From Pseudomonas weihenstephanensis (GTDB lineage Bacteria; Pseudomonadota; Gammaproteobacteria; Pseudomonadales; Pseudomonadaceae), in NCBI RefSeq assembly GCF_001043055.1, contig NZ_JYLF01000007.1, positions 186,001 through 250,000 on the forward strand: a DNA stretch of 64,000 bases. The letters are read 5' to 3'. The position numbers and the translations under genes were made by a program. This document shows positions 52,889-61,576 of this stretch, one piece after another. Position 1 is the stretch's first letter, and the number at the start of each line of letters is the position of its first letter. Below the pieces are notes generated by a model that searched no databases, was not told the DNA's origin, and saw only the letters and a list, made by a program, of their open reading frames with translations.

Positions 52889-53137
52889 TCAGTGGGTCGG
52901 CAGGATCGGCGGCCAGTTTTGCGCCTCATGCAACACGCGCAGGATCCGCACACGGTCATCGTATATCCGGTAGGCCGTGAGATGGGGCGTGCGATCAATT
53001 ACCCGTTCGCGTGTGCCGAAGGGGAATCGGCGCTCTGGTTTTCGACACTCACCGAGGCCGAAGCGCTTGACGTCTATCCCCGGCTTCAAGGCGAACACGC
53101 TGATTAGGCATTCAAGCCTGACTTCAACGCGTTTCAC
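52889..53137 (-). pseudogene. ParE/RelE-family toxin remnant
   Basis: The last ~40 residues of this frame (GTRERVIDRTPHLTAYRIYD, then DRVRILRVLHEAQNWPP) match the C-terminus of ParE/RelE-type toxins. The upstream ~40 residues do not look like the ParE N-terminus, no proper start is found, and no antitoxin gene precedes it, so I call a degenerate toxin gene. It is separate from the long antisense frame over trmK. Confidence 0.5.
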
Positions 53138-53227
53138 CGCTTTACCCTGTAAGCCTCTCCACGCATCATGCCGCCCACTGATAAATGCCCGAGGTATCGG
53201 GCAGTCGTGGTCAAAAGGAAGCATCGT

Positions 53228-53923
53228 TTGAATGAACACACATTGTCCGTGCGCCTGGAGCGTGTGGCGGCGCACGTCCCGGCGGGCGGGCGTTTGGGGG
53301 ACATAGGTTCCGATCACGCGTATCTGCCTGTGGCCTTGATGCGGCGCGGCGCCATCGTGGCAGCCGTAGCAGGCGAGGTGGCGCTGACGCCGTTCCATGC
53401 GGCCACCCGCACCGTGCGTGAAAATGGCCTGAGTGAACACATCACTGTGCGCCTGGCCAATGGTCTGGCAGCGATCGAAGCCCAAGACGCCATCACTGTC
53501 GTCACTGTCTGCGGAATGGGGGGCGAGACGATCCGCGATATCCTCGAACACGGCAAGGCAATACTCAGCGGTGAGGAGCGTTTGATCTTGCAGCCCAATG
53601 GCGGTGAACAGCCTCTGCGCCAATGGCTGATGGAAAACGGCTACCGCATCCTCTGCGAGGAGCTGCTGCGCGAGAACCGTTTTTTTTACGAGATAATCGT
53701 CGCCGAGCGCAGCGGGCCGGTGACTTACTCTGCTGAGGAGTTGTACTTCGGGCCGTTGCTCATGCAAGCGCGCAGCCCGCTGTTTCTGGCCAAGTGGCAG
53801 CGCATGCAACAACAAAAACACAAGACCCTGACCAGCTTGAGCCTGGCGCGCGAGGCAGTCCCCCGTGAAAAAATCCAGGAAACAGAGCAATACATGCGGT
53901 GGATCACTGACTTGCTCAAGTGA
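53228..53923 (+). CDS. trmK: tRNA (adenine(22)-N1)-methyltransferase TrmK
   Basis: A SAM-dependent methyltransferase that modifies A22 of some tRNAs. The 231-aa protein has LSVRLERVAAHVPAGGRLGD, GSDHAYLPVALMRRG, AAVAGEVALTPFHAATRTV, VVTVCGMGGETIRDIL and LILQPNGGEQPLRQWL, the TrmK family pattern with the GMGG SAM loop and the Pro-Asn substrate motif. I chose TTG 53228 because AAGGA is seven bases upstream and family members begin with NEHTLS. The frame is open to 53168. Confidence 0.93.
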   Translation: MNEHTLSVRLERVAAHVPAGGRLGDIGSDHAYLPVALMRRGAIVAAVAGEVALTPFHAATRTVRENGLSEHITVRLANGLAAIEAQDAITVVTVCGMGGETIRDILEHGKAILSGEERLILQPNGGEQPLRQWLMENGYRILCEELLRENRFFYEIIVAERSGPVTYSAEELYFGPLLMQARSPLFLAKWQRMQQQKHKTLTSLSLAREAVPREKIQETEQYMRWITDLLK

Positions 53924-53995
53924 ACCTAAAGCGTAATAACAGCACGCTGTTCATTCACATGACACAGCGTGCGTGGCTCTCGGGTTCGCCTCACA

Positions 53996-55501
53996 TCACT
54001 CTTCGATGCGCGGATGCTGCTGTGCCAGGTTTTTGCGCTTGGCTTCCAGATCGGCGATTTCCGCGTCGATGTCTTCGATTTTCTGCTCGATGTTGTCGTG
54101 ATGCTCCTGGAGCAACTCGCGTGCTTCCTCAATATCAGAGGCTGCTGGCGCGGCGCCGCGTAGCGGTTTGTTAGCGGTTTCTTTCATGGTGATGCCCGTT
54201 ACCAGGCCGACCACGGCGATCACCATCAGGTAATAAGCAGGCATGTACAGATCGTTGGTGCTTTCTACCAGCCAAGCCACGGCAGTCGGGGTCAAGCCTG
54301 CGATCAGCACCGAGATGTTGAAGGCGCTGGCCAGTGCGCTGTAGCGAATGTGCGTGGGGAACATCGCAGGCAGTGTGGAGGCCATTACGCCGATAAAGAA
54401 GTTGAGCAGCACGGCCAGCATCAGTAACCCGGCGAAGATCAATCCCAGCTTGCCACTGTTGATCAGGATGAACGCGGGTACAGCCAGGAAAAACAGCCCC
54501 ACGCTGCCACTGATGATGAACGGGCGACGACCAATCTTGTCACTCACAAAGCCGATCAGGGGCTGCACGAACAGCATGCCGACCATAATCGCAATGATGA
54601 TCAGCACACCGTGGTTTTCACTGTAGTGCAGGTTGTGTGACAAGTAGCTCGGCATGTAGGTCAGCAGCATGTAGTAGGTCACGTTGGTTACGGCGACCAC
54701 GCCGACACACGTCATCAAACTACGCCAGTGCTTGGTGGCCACCTCTTTGAACGACACCTTGGGGCCTGCGGCCAGCCCTTCACGGTCACCTTGCTCCAGT
54801 TTTTCGAGATGCTGCTGGAAGGCCGGTGTTTCTTCCAGGGCGTGACGTAAATACAGGCCGATCATGCCCAATGGCAACGCTAGGAAAAACGGCACGCGCC
54901 AGCCCCACTCAAGGAACTTTTCTTCCCCCAGCACGGTGGAAATCAGCACCACCACGCCTGCGCCGAACACGAAGCCTGCGATGGAGCCGAAGTCCAGCCA
55001 ACTGCCGAGAAAGCCGCGTTTACGGTCGGGGGCATATTCGGCCACGAAGATTGAAGCACCGGTGTATTCACCGCCCACAGAAAAGCCTTGGGCCATCTTC
55101 GCCAGCAACAGCAGGATCGGCGCCCAGATGCCAATCGAGTTGTAAGAGGGGATCAAGCCAATGGCGAAGGTGCTGAGCGACATGATGACGATGGTCGCGG
55201 CCAGGACTTTTTGCCGACCGTACTTATCGCCCAGTACGCCGAAGAACAGTCCGCCCAAAGGCCGGATCAAGAAGGGCACCGAGAAGGTCGCCAATGCGGC
55301 GATCATTTGTACGCTGGGGGACGCAGTGGGAAAGAAGACTTTGCCCAAGACATAGGCGACAAAACCGTAGACGCCGAAGTCAAACCACTCCATTGCGTTG
55401 CCCAATGCCGCAGCGGTGATTGCCTTGCGCATCTTGGTGTCGTCGACAATGGTGATGTCTTTCAACCCGATGGGCTTGGCCTTTTTCTTGCGAGATATCA
55501 T
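53996..55501 (-). CDS. proP: MHS-family proton symporter, proline/betaine transporter ProP-like
   Basis: A 501-aa inner-membrane transporter with 12 predicted helices. It has GNAMEWFDFGVYGFVAYVLG in helix 1, RPLGGLFFGVLGDKYGRQKV between helices 2 and 3 (the MFS motif), SVGGEYTGASIFVAEYAP near helix 4, and FVSDKIGRRPF in the second half. The C-terminus (EEARELLQEHHDNIEQKIED, then DAEIADLEAKRKNLAQQ) is a predicted coiled coil, as in E. coli ProP where it tunes the osmotic response. ATG 55501 has AGAGGGA five bases upstream; the frame is open to 55591. Likely substrate: proline or glycine betaine, by homology. Confidence 0.9.
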   Translation of the reverse strand: MISRKKKAKPIGLKDITIVDDTKMRKAITAAALGNAMEWFDFGVYGFVAYVLGKVFFPTASPSVQMIAALATFSVPFLIRPLGGLFFGVLGDKYGRQKVLAATIVIMSLSTFAIGLIPSYNSIGIWAPILLLLAKMAQGFSVGGEYTGASIFVAEYAPDRKRGFLGSWLDFGSIAGFVFGAGVVVLISTVLGEEKFLEWGWRVPFFLALPLGMIGLYLRHALEETPAFQQHLEKLEQGDREGLAAGPKVSFKEVATKHWRSLMTCVGVVAVTNVTYYMLLTYMPSYLSHNLHYSENHGVLIIIAIMVGMLFVQPLIGFVSDKIGRRPFIISGSVGLFFLAVPAFILINSGKLGLIFAGLLMLAVLLNFFIGVMASTLPAMFPTHIRYSALASAFNISVLIAGLTPTAVAWLVESTNDLYMPAYYLMVIAVVGLVTGITMKETANKPLRGAAPAASDIEEARELLQEHHDNIEQKIEDIDAEIADLEAKRKNLAQQHPRIEE

Positions 55502-55750
55502 GCGTGTCCCTCTTCTATCTGTTCTGTCCGTTCCAAACCGCTGACCCAGTCGTATGAAGGGTAGACCCGTTTTGCGCGCGCTGAATGCCATCGCAGTGAT
55601 GGCACTCGCTCTTGGGGATCAGATACATGGAGACACGAAAAAATTCACTGCTGGGCGTTTTTTCTTTCCTGACCTTAAATGTCCTCGGCTTGATGAGGCA
55701 TCTGCTATCAGAGCGGCCAGAAAGCCATGCCCGTGCGCTGAGTTACACCA

Positions 55751-56131
55751 TCAGCCTTTGGCGGCCATTGCGGTCACTTCAACGCGCATGCCTGCGACTG
55801 CCAGGGAGGCCACGCCCACCGCTGCGCGAACGGGCCAAGGTTGGCTGAAGAAACGCTTGTACACCTCATTGAAAGCAGCCCGGTCAGCCATATCGGTAAG
55901 GTAAATGGTCAGGTGCATGACGCGCTCCATTGAACTGCCTGCACGCTCCAGTGCAACTTTTAGCGCCTGTAGCGTGCATTCGCTCTGTTCGGTGATACCG
56001 CCCAGTTCGAGGCTGCCATCGGCATGTGTCGGGATCTGGGTAGACACCAGTACGCCCGCAAAACAGGCGACATCAGACGAAATGGAAGCGGGGTCAGGAT
56101 CAGGGATAAAGGTCAGATCAGGGGTAGTCAT
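55751..56131 (-). CDS. RidA family protein (Rid/YER057c/UK114)
   Basis: A 126-aa member of the Rid family, whose members hydrolyse reactive enamine/imine intermediates made by PLP enzymes. It has FAGVLVSTQIPTHADGSLEL, GITEQSECTLQALKVALERA, VMHLTIYLTDMADRAAFNEV and a final RAAVGVASLAVAGMRVEVTA. The Arg expected in archetypal RidA is present near residue 104 (PVRAAVGV). It lies near the metC and Lrp-regulator genes; cystathionine beta-lyase makes exactly the kind of imine that Rid proteins clear, so a shared role is plausible. Confidence 0.9.
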   Translation of the reverse strand: MTTPDLTFIPDPDPASISSDVACFAGVLVSTQIPTHADGSLELGGITEQSECTLQALKVALERAGSSMERVMHLTIYLTDMADRAAFNEVYKRFFSQPWPVRAAVGVASLAVAGMRVEVTAMAAKG

Positions 56132-56362
56132 GGGGAACTCTTTTCCGGGGGAGGTGGGCCAGTGTACAGACGTCTGAATGCCCTAAAAACCCGATGAGGC
56201 GCTGCTGCAACTGTCTGCGACGGTTATTGGCGGGTACTTCAAGTGGCCTGATTGATACCAGGCGCTGAAAAGTCCGGTAGCGTCTGCGGGTGGAGTGTCG
56301 GACTATACCGAGCTTTCCACGGGCTGTTCTTCATCTCCCTGCGCATAAGGCCTCAACTTTTC

Positions 56363-56824
56363 ATGGACAAGCTGGATAAGGCAATTCTGCAAATCTTGCA
56401 AACTGACTGCACGCGTGCGGTAGGTGATATCGCCGAAAAAATCGGGCTGGGTACCACGGCCTGCTGGCGCCGGATCCAGAAACTCGAAGAGGCGGGCATT
56501 ATTCGTGGCCGCGTTGCGTTGTTGGACGGTAAAAAACTGAACGTGGGGGTGATCGTGTTCGTGTCAATCAAGACCACCCAGCACAACCCGGACTGGCTTG
56601 ACAGTTTTCATGCCTCGGTGTCTGCGATCGAAGAAGTGCTGGAGGTGTACCGCATGGCCGGTGATACCGACTACCTGTTGCGCGTGGCAGTGCCTGATGT
56701 CGCCGCCTATGACGCGGTCTACAAACAGTTGATTCGTATACCGGGCCTGTCGGACATCAGCTCGAGTTTCTCGATGGAGCAGATCAAGTACTCGACGAGC
56801 CTGCCACTGCGCTATGCCCCCTGA
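56363..56824 (+). CDS. Lrp/AsnC-family transcriptional regulator
   Basis: A 153-aa regulator. It begins MDKLDKAILQILQTDCTRAV, then helix-turn-helix IAEKIGLGTTACWRRIQKLE, GIIRGRVALLDGKKLNVGV, and an RAM ligand-binding domain with AIEEVLEVYRMAGDTDYLL and RIPGLSDISSSFSMEQIKYS. ATG 56363 is chosen because Lrp proteins start there; the frame is open to 56252. It is convergent with metC (18 bp between stops) and divergent from ridA, and probably controls one or both in response to an amino acid. Confidence 0.93.
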   Translation: MDKLDKAILQILQTDCTRAVGDIAEKIGLGTTACWRRIQKLEEAGIIRGRVALLDGKKLNVGVIVFVSIKTTQHNPDWLDSFHASVSAIEEVLEVYRMAGDTDYLLRVAVPDVAAYDAVYKQLIRIPGLSDISSSFSMEQIKYSTSLPLRYAP

Positions 56825-56842
56825 CGGTTCCATCGATCAGCC

Positions 56843-58021
56843 TCAGGCGACTGCCACACAGGGCTTGTTGAGCGCGATGTCCAGCGCACGATGGAAGTCG
56901 TGCTGCAAATCATTGATGTGCTCCAGCCCCGCATGCACACGGATCAGATAGCCCTGCGCCGGGGTGCAATGATTGCGCTGAGGCTGCCCTACGGGCACGA
57001 CCAGGCTTTCAAAGCCGCCCCATGAAAGCCCGATGCCAAACAGTTTTAAGTTATCGAACAAGCGGGCCAATACCACCGGGTCTTGTGTATTGACCTCAAT
57101 GCCGAACAGCCCACTGGCACCCAGAAAGTCGCGCTTCCACAGGTCATAGCCGGGGTCGCCAGGCAGCGCGGGGTGCATGATGCGGGTGATCAACGGATGG
57201 TGTGCCAGGCTGCTGGCCAATTCGACGCCGTTGCTCCAATGCCGTTGCAACCGTACGGGCAGGGTACGCAGGCCTCTCAGCGCCAGAAACAGGTCATCCG
57301 GGCTGGCGGTTTGGCCAAAGTCATGGGCGCCGGCTTTTAACAGGGACCATGCCCGTTCGTTGGCCGTAGCGACTCCTAGCAAGGCATCCGAATGACCGAC
57401 GATGTATTTGGTTGCAGCCTGTATCGACACATCTACGCCGTGTTCGAACGGTTTGAAATAGAGCGGCGAGGCCCACGTATTGTCGAGCAGCACAAAGGCG
57501 CCCACGCTGTGGGCCGCCTGGCAAATAGCCGGCAGGTCGCACACCTCAAACGTCAGCGAACCAGGCGATTCGGTGAATACCACGCGGGTATTGGCTCGCA
57601 GTTGCCGCGCAATGTTCGCACCTGCGCTGGGCGCAAAGAACTCCACCGCTACGCCAAGGCGCGTCAGTACCGTGCTGACAAAGTTACGTGTCGGGCCGTA
57701 AATATTATCGGTGATCAGCACATGATCACCGGCACTCACGAAGGCGAGCAGGGCATGTACGCAAGCGGCCAGGCCTGAGGGGAATACCAGGCTTGAGTGG
57801 CCACCTTCCAGTTCGGCGATGGCGTCTTCGAAGGCGCGGGTTGTCGGTGTGCCGAAGCGGCCGTAGTGGGCGTATGGGTTGCCATCTTTTTTGCTGGCCT
57901 CCCAACTGCTGAAATCTTTGGCCAGTATGGTTGAGCCCCTAAACACGGGGGTATTGATCAAACCGCTGTAGGCTTGGGAGTCTCTGCCGCAATGGAGATA
58001 GTGAGTGGTGGCATCGTGCAT
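56843..58021 (-). CDS. metC: Cystathionine beta-lyase (Cys/Met metabolism PLP enzyme)
   Basis: Splits cystathionine into homocysteine, pyruvate and ammonia in methionine synthesis, in the cytoplasm. The 392-aa protein shows YAHYGRFGTPTTRAFEDAIA near the start, SSLVFPSGLAACVHALLAF, LLDNTWASPLYFKPFEHGVD with the cofactor-binding Asp, and QAATKYIVGHSDALLG with the PLP lysine near residue 206. GIGLSWGGFESLV and YLIRVHAGLEHINDL near the end place it in the MetC branch. The ~240-bp region upstream (58022-58262) is AT-rich and likely holds its promoter. Confidence 0.92.
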   Translation of the reverse strand: MHDATTHYLHCGRDSQAYSGLINTPVFRGSTILAKDFSSWEASKKDGNPYAHYGRFGTPTTRAFEDAIAELEGGHSSLVFPSGLAACVHALLAFVSAGDHVLITDNIYGPTRNFVSTVLTRLGVAVEFFAPSAGANIARQLRANTRVVFTESPGSLTFEVCDLPAICQAAHSVGAFVLLDNTWASPLYFKPFEHGVDVSIQAATKYIVGHSDALLGVATANERAWSLLKAGAHDFGQTASPDDLFLALRGLRTLPVRLQRHWSNGVELASSLAHHPLITRIMHPALPGDPGYDLWKRDFLGASGLFGIEVNTQDPVVLARLFDNLKLFGIGLSWGGFESLVVPVGQPQRNHCTPAQGYLIRVHAGLEHINDLQHDFHRALDIALNKPCVAVA

Positions 58022-58262
58022 GGTCGTCAGTCTTGGCTGAGAGTGTCGAAAAATGATACCGATGCATAGCGTGTTTGTTTTTGCTTTTTATTCGATATTT
58101 GGATTGCTAATTAGAATGAAATTCTAGTTGGATGAGGTTTTAGGTTGATAATTCGCCAGGACGGCCGGATGGAAGCCGTCAAGGGTGCAAGCGCAAAGCG
58201 CGGTTACCCGCTTGCTGGCCTAGGCAGCGAGCGGGCAGCGCAGTGATCGGCAATGTTGCGTA

Positions 58263-58478
58263 TCAACTCTCTTCATCAGCCCGATAGTGCAGCAGGTCAC
58301 CCGGCTGGCAGTCCAGTGCTGCACAAATGGCCTCCAGTGTCGCCAGCCTTATACCTTTGACCTTTCCTTGTTTGAGGAGCGAGAGGTTTTGTTCGGTGAT
58401 GCCGATGATCTGTGCCAAGTCTTTGGACTTTACCTTGCGCATGGCCAGCATCACGTCCAGCTTGATTTCGATGGGCAT
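58263..58478 (-). CDS. Small HTH regulator of the DUF2975-associated type
   Basis: A 71-aa Cro/CI-type helix-turn-helix protein. LDVMLAMRKVKSKDLAQIIG, then ITEQNLSLLKQGKVKGIRLA and TLEAICAALDCQPGDLLHY, is the YozG-like pattern. It lies nine bases downstream of a DUF2975 membrane protein gene; this pair is common in bacteria and the regulator is usually thought to act on its own operon. Confidence 0.85.
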   Translation of the reverse strand: MPIEIKLDVMLAMRKVKSKDLAQIIGITEQNLSLLKQGKVKGIRLATLEAICAALDCQPGDLLHYRADEES

Positions 58479-58487
58479 GCTTACCTC

Positions 58488-59039
58488 TTAAACAAACTGC
58501 TGATTTTCACGCGCCAACACACATGCGCGGTGCAAGCTGCGGGCAACGATCATGACACTGGCTGCCAGGAACAAGGCAACCAGATCCGAGGGGCCAAAGC
58601 TTATGGTAAACAAGCGCTCCCCTTGCGGACGCATAAAGGTGATCCAGACGCTTAATACGGGGCCCAGCACGAAGCTGATCAGTACCCACAGCCCGACACT
58701 TTTCCCGACTTTACCCAGTAATTGCGCAGATTCTGGTGCGAAGTATTCACCCTCGGCGTAGAGCTTGAACAAAGCACTCAGGGCAACCAGGCCCTTGGCC
58801 AGAATCAGCAACGGAATACTGGACAATATGATTCCACCTGCAACTTGCCACCATGGCATGTATTGAGTCTTTGCATCGAGGCTGTCTGTCAGGGCCGTCA
58901 GGTTAAAGCCCGGACCATAAACGTTCATGACCTGGGGAAACAGCCAATAGGCGATATTGGAGAGCAGCATTAAGGCAATCAATATCAAGGTCGCAGTAGC
59001 CAGCATGTTGCTGTATTTCGCCAAGCGGTCGGTATTCAT
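58488..59039 (-). CDS. DUF2975 family membrane protein
   Basis: A 183-aa inner-membrane protein with four hydrophobic segments (about 12-32, 60-85, 110-130 and 148-165, for example LATATLILIALMLLSNIAYW). LAKGLVALSALFKLYAEGEY is the typical DUF2975 core. The function of the family is unknown. It forms a two-gene unit with the HTH gene behind it. Confidence 0.85.
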   Translation of the reverse strand: MNTDRLAKYSNMLATATLILIALMLLSNIAYWLFPQVMNVYGPGFNLTALTDSLDAKTQYMPWWQVAGGIILSSIPLLILAKGLVALSALFKLYAEGEYFAPESAQLLGKVGKSVGLWVLISFVLGPVLSVWITFMRPQGERLFTISFGPSDLVALFLAASVMIVARSLHRACVLARENQQFV

Positions 59040-59279
59040 TCAAAAATCCTTCTGTGTGGGTAAGGGCTCTGCGCATGACGTGTGTGAGGTCACAGGCTGC
59101 GTATGGTACGAAGGATAAAACAGCAATAAATGATTGTAAAACGATAATTTAATATCGTTTTATGTTCATACTCCCCGAATGACTGCACCGCTAAGCCCGG
59201 CAGGTCATGACACTTGGTACCGCGCCTCTCGTCGAAATTTCCTACAGATAAATTGACCTGCAACGCTTGCCGAAGTTTA
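59040..59279. promoter_or_regulatory. Divergent promoter region between DUF2975 and umuD
   Basis: An AT-rich 240-bp gap with no gene. It holds the umuD promoter at its right end (TTGACC 59253-59258, 17-bp spacer, TTTACT 59276-59281) and presumably the DUF2975 promoter at its left end. Confidence 0.5.
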
Positions 59280-59295
59280 CTGTATGTCTATACAG
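59280..59295 (+). promoter_or_regulatory. LexA (SOS) box of umuDC
   Basis: CTGTATGTCTATACAG is a perfect match to the gamma-proteobacterial LexA consensus CTGT-N8-ACAG. It overlaps the predicted -10 element and lies 21 bases before the chosen umuD start, so LexA would block transcription until DNA damage. Confidence 0.93.
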
Positions 59296-59316
59296 TTATC
59301 AGATAAGGCGTGCGTC

Positions 59317-59745
59317 ATGGGTTTCACGGTGTTGGGTCCTCTGGCTGAAGGTGGTGTTCGCCGACCGTTGTGTTCGTTCAAGGTGCCTGCCGGTTTTCCG
59401 TCACCGGCAGCGGACCATATCGAGAAGCACATCTCCCTCGATCAAGCGCTCAATCTCCGCGCGGCCCATGTCTATCTCGTCACCATTGAGGGCGACAGCA
59501 TGCAGGATGCGGGGATTTTTTCAGGTGACCTGGCCGTGGTCGACCGCGCGATTGAGGCGGGCCACGGGCATGTGGTGGTGGCGCTGCTCAATAACGACCC
59601 GATCTGCAAACGGCTGTCGAAGAAGGGCAACACGCTCATCCTGATCTCTGAAAACCCTAAATACCCCAACCGCTACATCATGGAGGGCGATGAGCTTTCG
59701 ATTTGGGGTGTGATCACCCATACGGTGCGCACTCATGGTCACTGA
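59317..59745 (+). CDS. umuD: DNA polymerase V accessory subunit UmuD (RulA-like)
   Basis: A LexA-like S24 protein that is trimmed by RecA-stimulated self-cleavage and then activates UmuC for translesion synthesis. The 142-aa form has the cleavage site Ala25-Gly26 in VPAGFPSPAADHIEKHISL, the nucleophile Ser61 in EGDSMQDAGI and the base Lys98 in PICKRL. The frame is open to an ATG at 59284, but that codon lies inside the LexA box and promoter. ATG 59317 has AAGG eight bases upstream and gives the normal UmuD length. It overlaps umuC by 11 bases. Confidence 0.92.
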   Translation: MGFTVLGPLAEGGVRRPLCSFKVPAGFPSPAADHIEKHISLDQALNLRAAHVYLVTIEGDSMQDAGIFSGDLAVVDRAIEAGHGHVVVALLNNDPICKRLSKKGNTLILISENPKYPNRYIMEGDELSIWGVITHTVRTHGH

Positions 59746-61015
59746 CCCCAAGCCGGTGTTCGCCCTGATCGACTGCAACAGCTTCTATGCCAGTTGCGAG
59801 CGCGTGTTTCGCCCGGACTTGGCCAAGGTCCCGATTGTGGTGTTGAGCAATAACGATGGCTGTGTGATTGCCCGTAGCTATGACGCCAAACCGTTTATCA
59901 AAATGGGCGCGCCCTATTTTCAGATCAAACAGTGCCTGGAGCAGCACGGTATCCGGGCGTTCTCCTCGAACTATGCGTTGTACGGCGACATGAGTGAGCG
60001 GGTGATGAGCCTGATCGAGGCTCAAGTGCCTGCCGTCGAGGTGTACAGCATTGATGAGGCGTTCGCGGACATGACCGGTATTACAGATGTCACCGAGGTA
60101 AGTCGGCAATTGCGAGCACGTATCTTGCAATGCACCGGTATCCCGGTCGGTGTCGGTATCGCGGCGACCAAAACGTTGGCCAAGCTGGCCAACCACACAG
60201 CTAAACGTTTGCAGGAGCAAACGGGTGGGGTGGTCAATCTGTGCCCGGATATTTCGCGTGACTGGGCGTTGCGCAATACACCCGTTTCGGATGTTTGGGG
60301 GATTGGGCGGCGCATGAGCGTGCATCTGGAAGGCATGGGCATTACCAAGGCCATGCATTTGGCGAAAGCCGACCCCTGGATGCTGCGTAAAAAATTCAGC
60401 GTGGTGATCGAAAAAACCGCCCGTGAATTGGCGGGCACGCCGTGCCTGGAGCTGGATCAACCCGACCCGCCGAAACAGGAAATCTGTTGCAGCCGAATGT
60501 TTGGCAAACGTTTGAGCGACATAGCGCCGATCAAAGAAGCGGTCGCGACGTACATGATGCGTGCTTCGCAAAAGCTGCGGGAACAGAAGTCTTATTGCCG
60601 TAAGGTTCGCGTCAGCATTCGTACCGGGATGTTCAACCCCGACGAGGCCAAATACGCCAAAGGGGTGGTGGTGACGTTGCCATACCCGACCGATGACGTG
60701 CGCCTGCTCACTAAAACCGCCGTCGAGGCGGTGGAGCATGTTTTTCAGCCCGGGTTCAAATACAGCAAGGCCGAAGTCATGCTGCTCGACTTGCGCCAAC
60801 CGGGCGAGTTTTCCGATGACCTGTTTGCCCTTAACCAGCCCGCCGAAGCCAGCAAGGTGATGGCCGTCCTTGACCAGATCAACAACCGCTGGGGCAGGGG
60901 GACGCTGCGGGCGGCCAGTGTGCCGAGTCATCCAGACTGGGGCATGCGCCGAGACCTGATGAGTCAGAGTTACACCACTCGGCTGGACCAGTTGTGGAAA
61001 GTGTCCTGCCACTAA
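59735..61015 (+). CDS. umuC: Translesion DNA polymerase V catalytic subunit UmuC (RulB-like)
   Basis: A Y-family polymerase that copies past damaged bases. The 426-aa protein begins FALIDCNSFYASCERVF with the first catalytic Asp and the steric-gate Tyr region, then VVLSNNDGCVIARSYDAK, and has VEVYSIDEAFADMTG with the second acidic pair. GVGIAATKTLAKLANHTAKR and WGIGRRMSVHLEGMGI follow, ending with the little-finger domain and a final RRDLMSQSYTTRLDQLW. Complete. Under SOS control with umuD. Confidence 0.96.
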   Translation: MVTDPKPVFALIDCNSFYASCERVFRPDLAKVPIVVLSNNDGCVIARSYDAKPFIKMGAPYFQIKQCLEQHGIRAFSSNYALYGDMSERVMSLIEAQVPAVEVYSIDEAFADMTGITDVTEVSRQLRARILQCTGIPVGVGIAATKTLAKLANHTAKRLQEQTGGVVNLCPDISRDWALRNTPVSDVWGIGRRMSVHLEGMGITKAMHLAKADPWMLRKKFSVVIEKTARELAGTPCLELDQPDPPKQEICCSRMFGKRLSDIAPIKEAVATYMMRASQKLREQKSYCRKVRVSIRTGMFNPDEAKYAKGVVVTLPYPTDDVRLLTKTAVEAVEHVFQPGFKYSKAEVMLLDLRQPGEFSDDLFALNQPAEASKVMAVLDQINNRWGRGTLRAASVPSHPDWGMRRDLMSQSYTTRLDQLWKVSCH

Positions 61016-61497
61016 ACCAGCAGCCAGCCCGCCACATATAAGCCAAGGCCAAAGGTCAGGTGCGTGAGCAGGCTTTTTTGGCGTGCCAGGCGCGGATTGG
61101 GAGTGTTTGCAGCCGCGATGCCCATGCCAAACGCGGGCTGCATAATCACCCACGGCAGCGCAACGCTAAGCAAGCCTGCAAGCACGGCGGGAACCAACGT
61201 GGGCTGATAGAGCCAATCTTTACCGACGGCCGCCACCAGCAACCCCGCAAAGACAACGCCGGTCAGGTAATGAAAGCCCCAGCCAATCAGGCGCTCATGC
61301 CGCGTGGGGCGGGCGCTGTTAATTGAGGGATGGCTGAACGTGCCCGAAACCATATGGCCTAACCATCGGCCTAGGAGTGCGTAATCGAGTGATTGCACAT
61401 TAAAAAGACGCTTGCGCAGCCAGGCCACGAGGTCCATAAACAGGGTGGCCCCCAAGCCAATCCCTACTATCCTGGCGATCATTTCAGCACTGCTCAT
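61012..61497 (-). CDS. DUF2938 family membrane protein
   Basis: A 161-aa protein with four hydrophobic segments (about 8-24, 72-90, 96-118 and 143-160). GIGLGATLFMDLVAWLRKRL, GRWLGHMVSGTFSHPSI and ERLIGWGFHYLTGVVFAGLL are the DUF2938 pattern. Its function is unknown. It overlaps the end of umuC by four bases, tail to tail, and is divergent from the MerR-type gene at 61577, which probably regulates it. Confidence 0.88.
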   Translation of the reverse strand: MSSAEMIARIVGIGLGATLFMDLVAWLRKRLFNVQSLDYALLGRWLGHMVSGTFSHPSINSARPTRHERLIGWGFHYLTGVVFAGLLVAAVGKDWLYQPTLVPAVLAGLLSVALPWVIMQPAFGMGIAAANTPNPRLARQKSLLTHLTFGLGLYVAGWLLV

Positions 61498-61576
61498 GTC
61501 AGGTTCCCCTTGTCGGGCAGACGTTTGGGTTAATTGAAAGGCGAGTGTGCAGGTTCAAGTCGACTTGAGGTCAAGC

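Noticed and set aside
52889..53890. 333-codon open frame on the minus strand
   Set aside because: Its upper two thirds are antisense to trmK, which has clear family motifs; only the last ~40 residues are protein-like and I list them as a toxin remnant.
59714..61153. 479-codon open frame on the minus strand
   Set aside because: It is antisense to umuC, whose polymerase motifs and coupling to umuD are unambiguous. Long antisense frames are common in GC-rich codon use.
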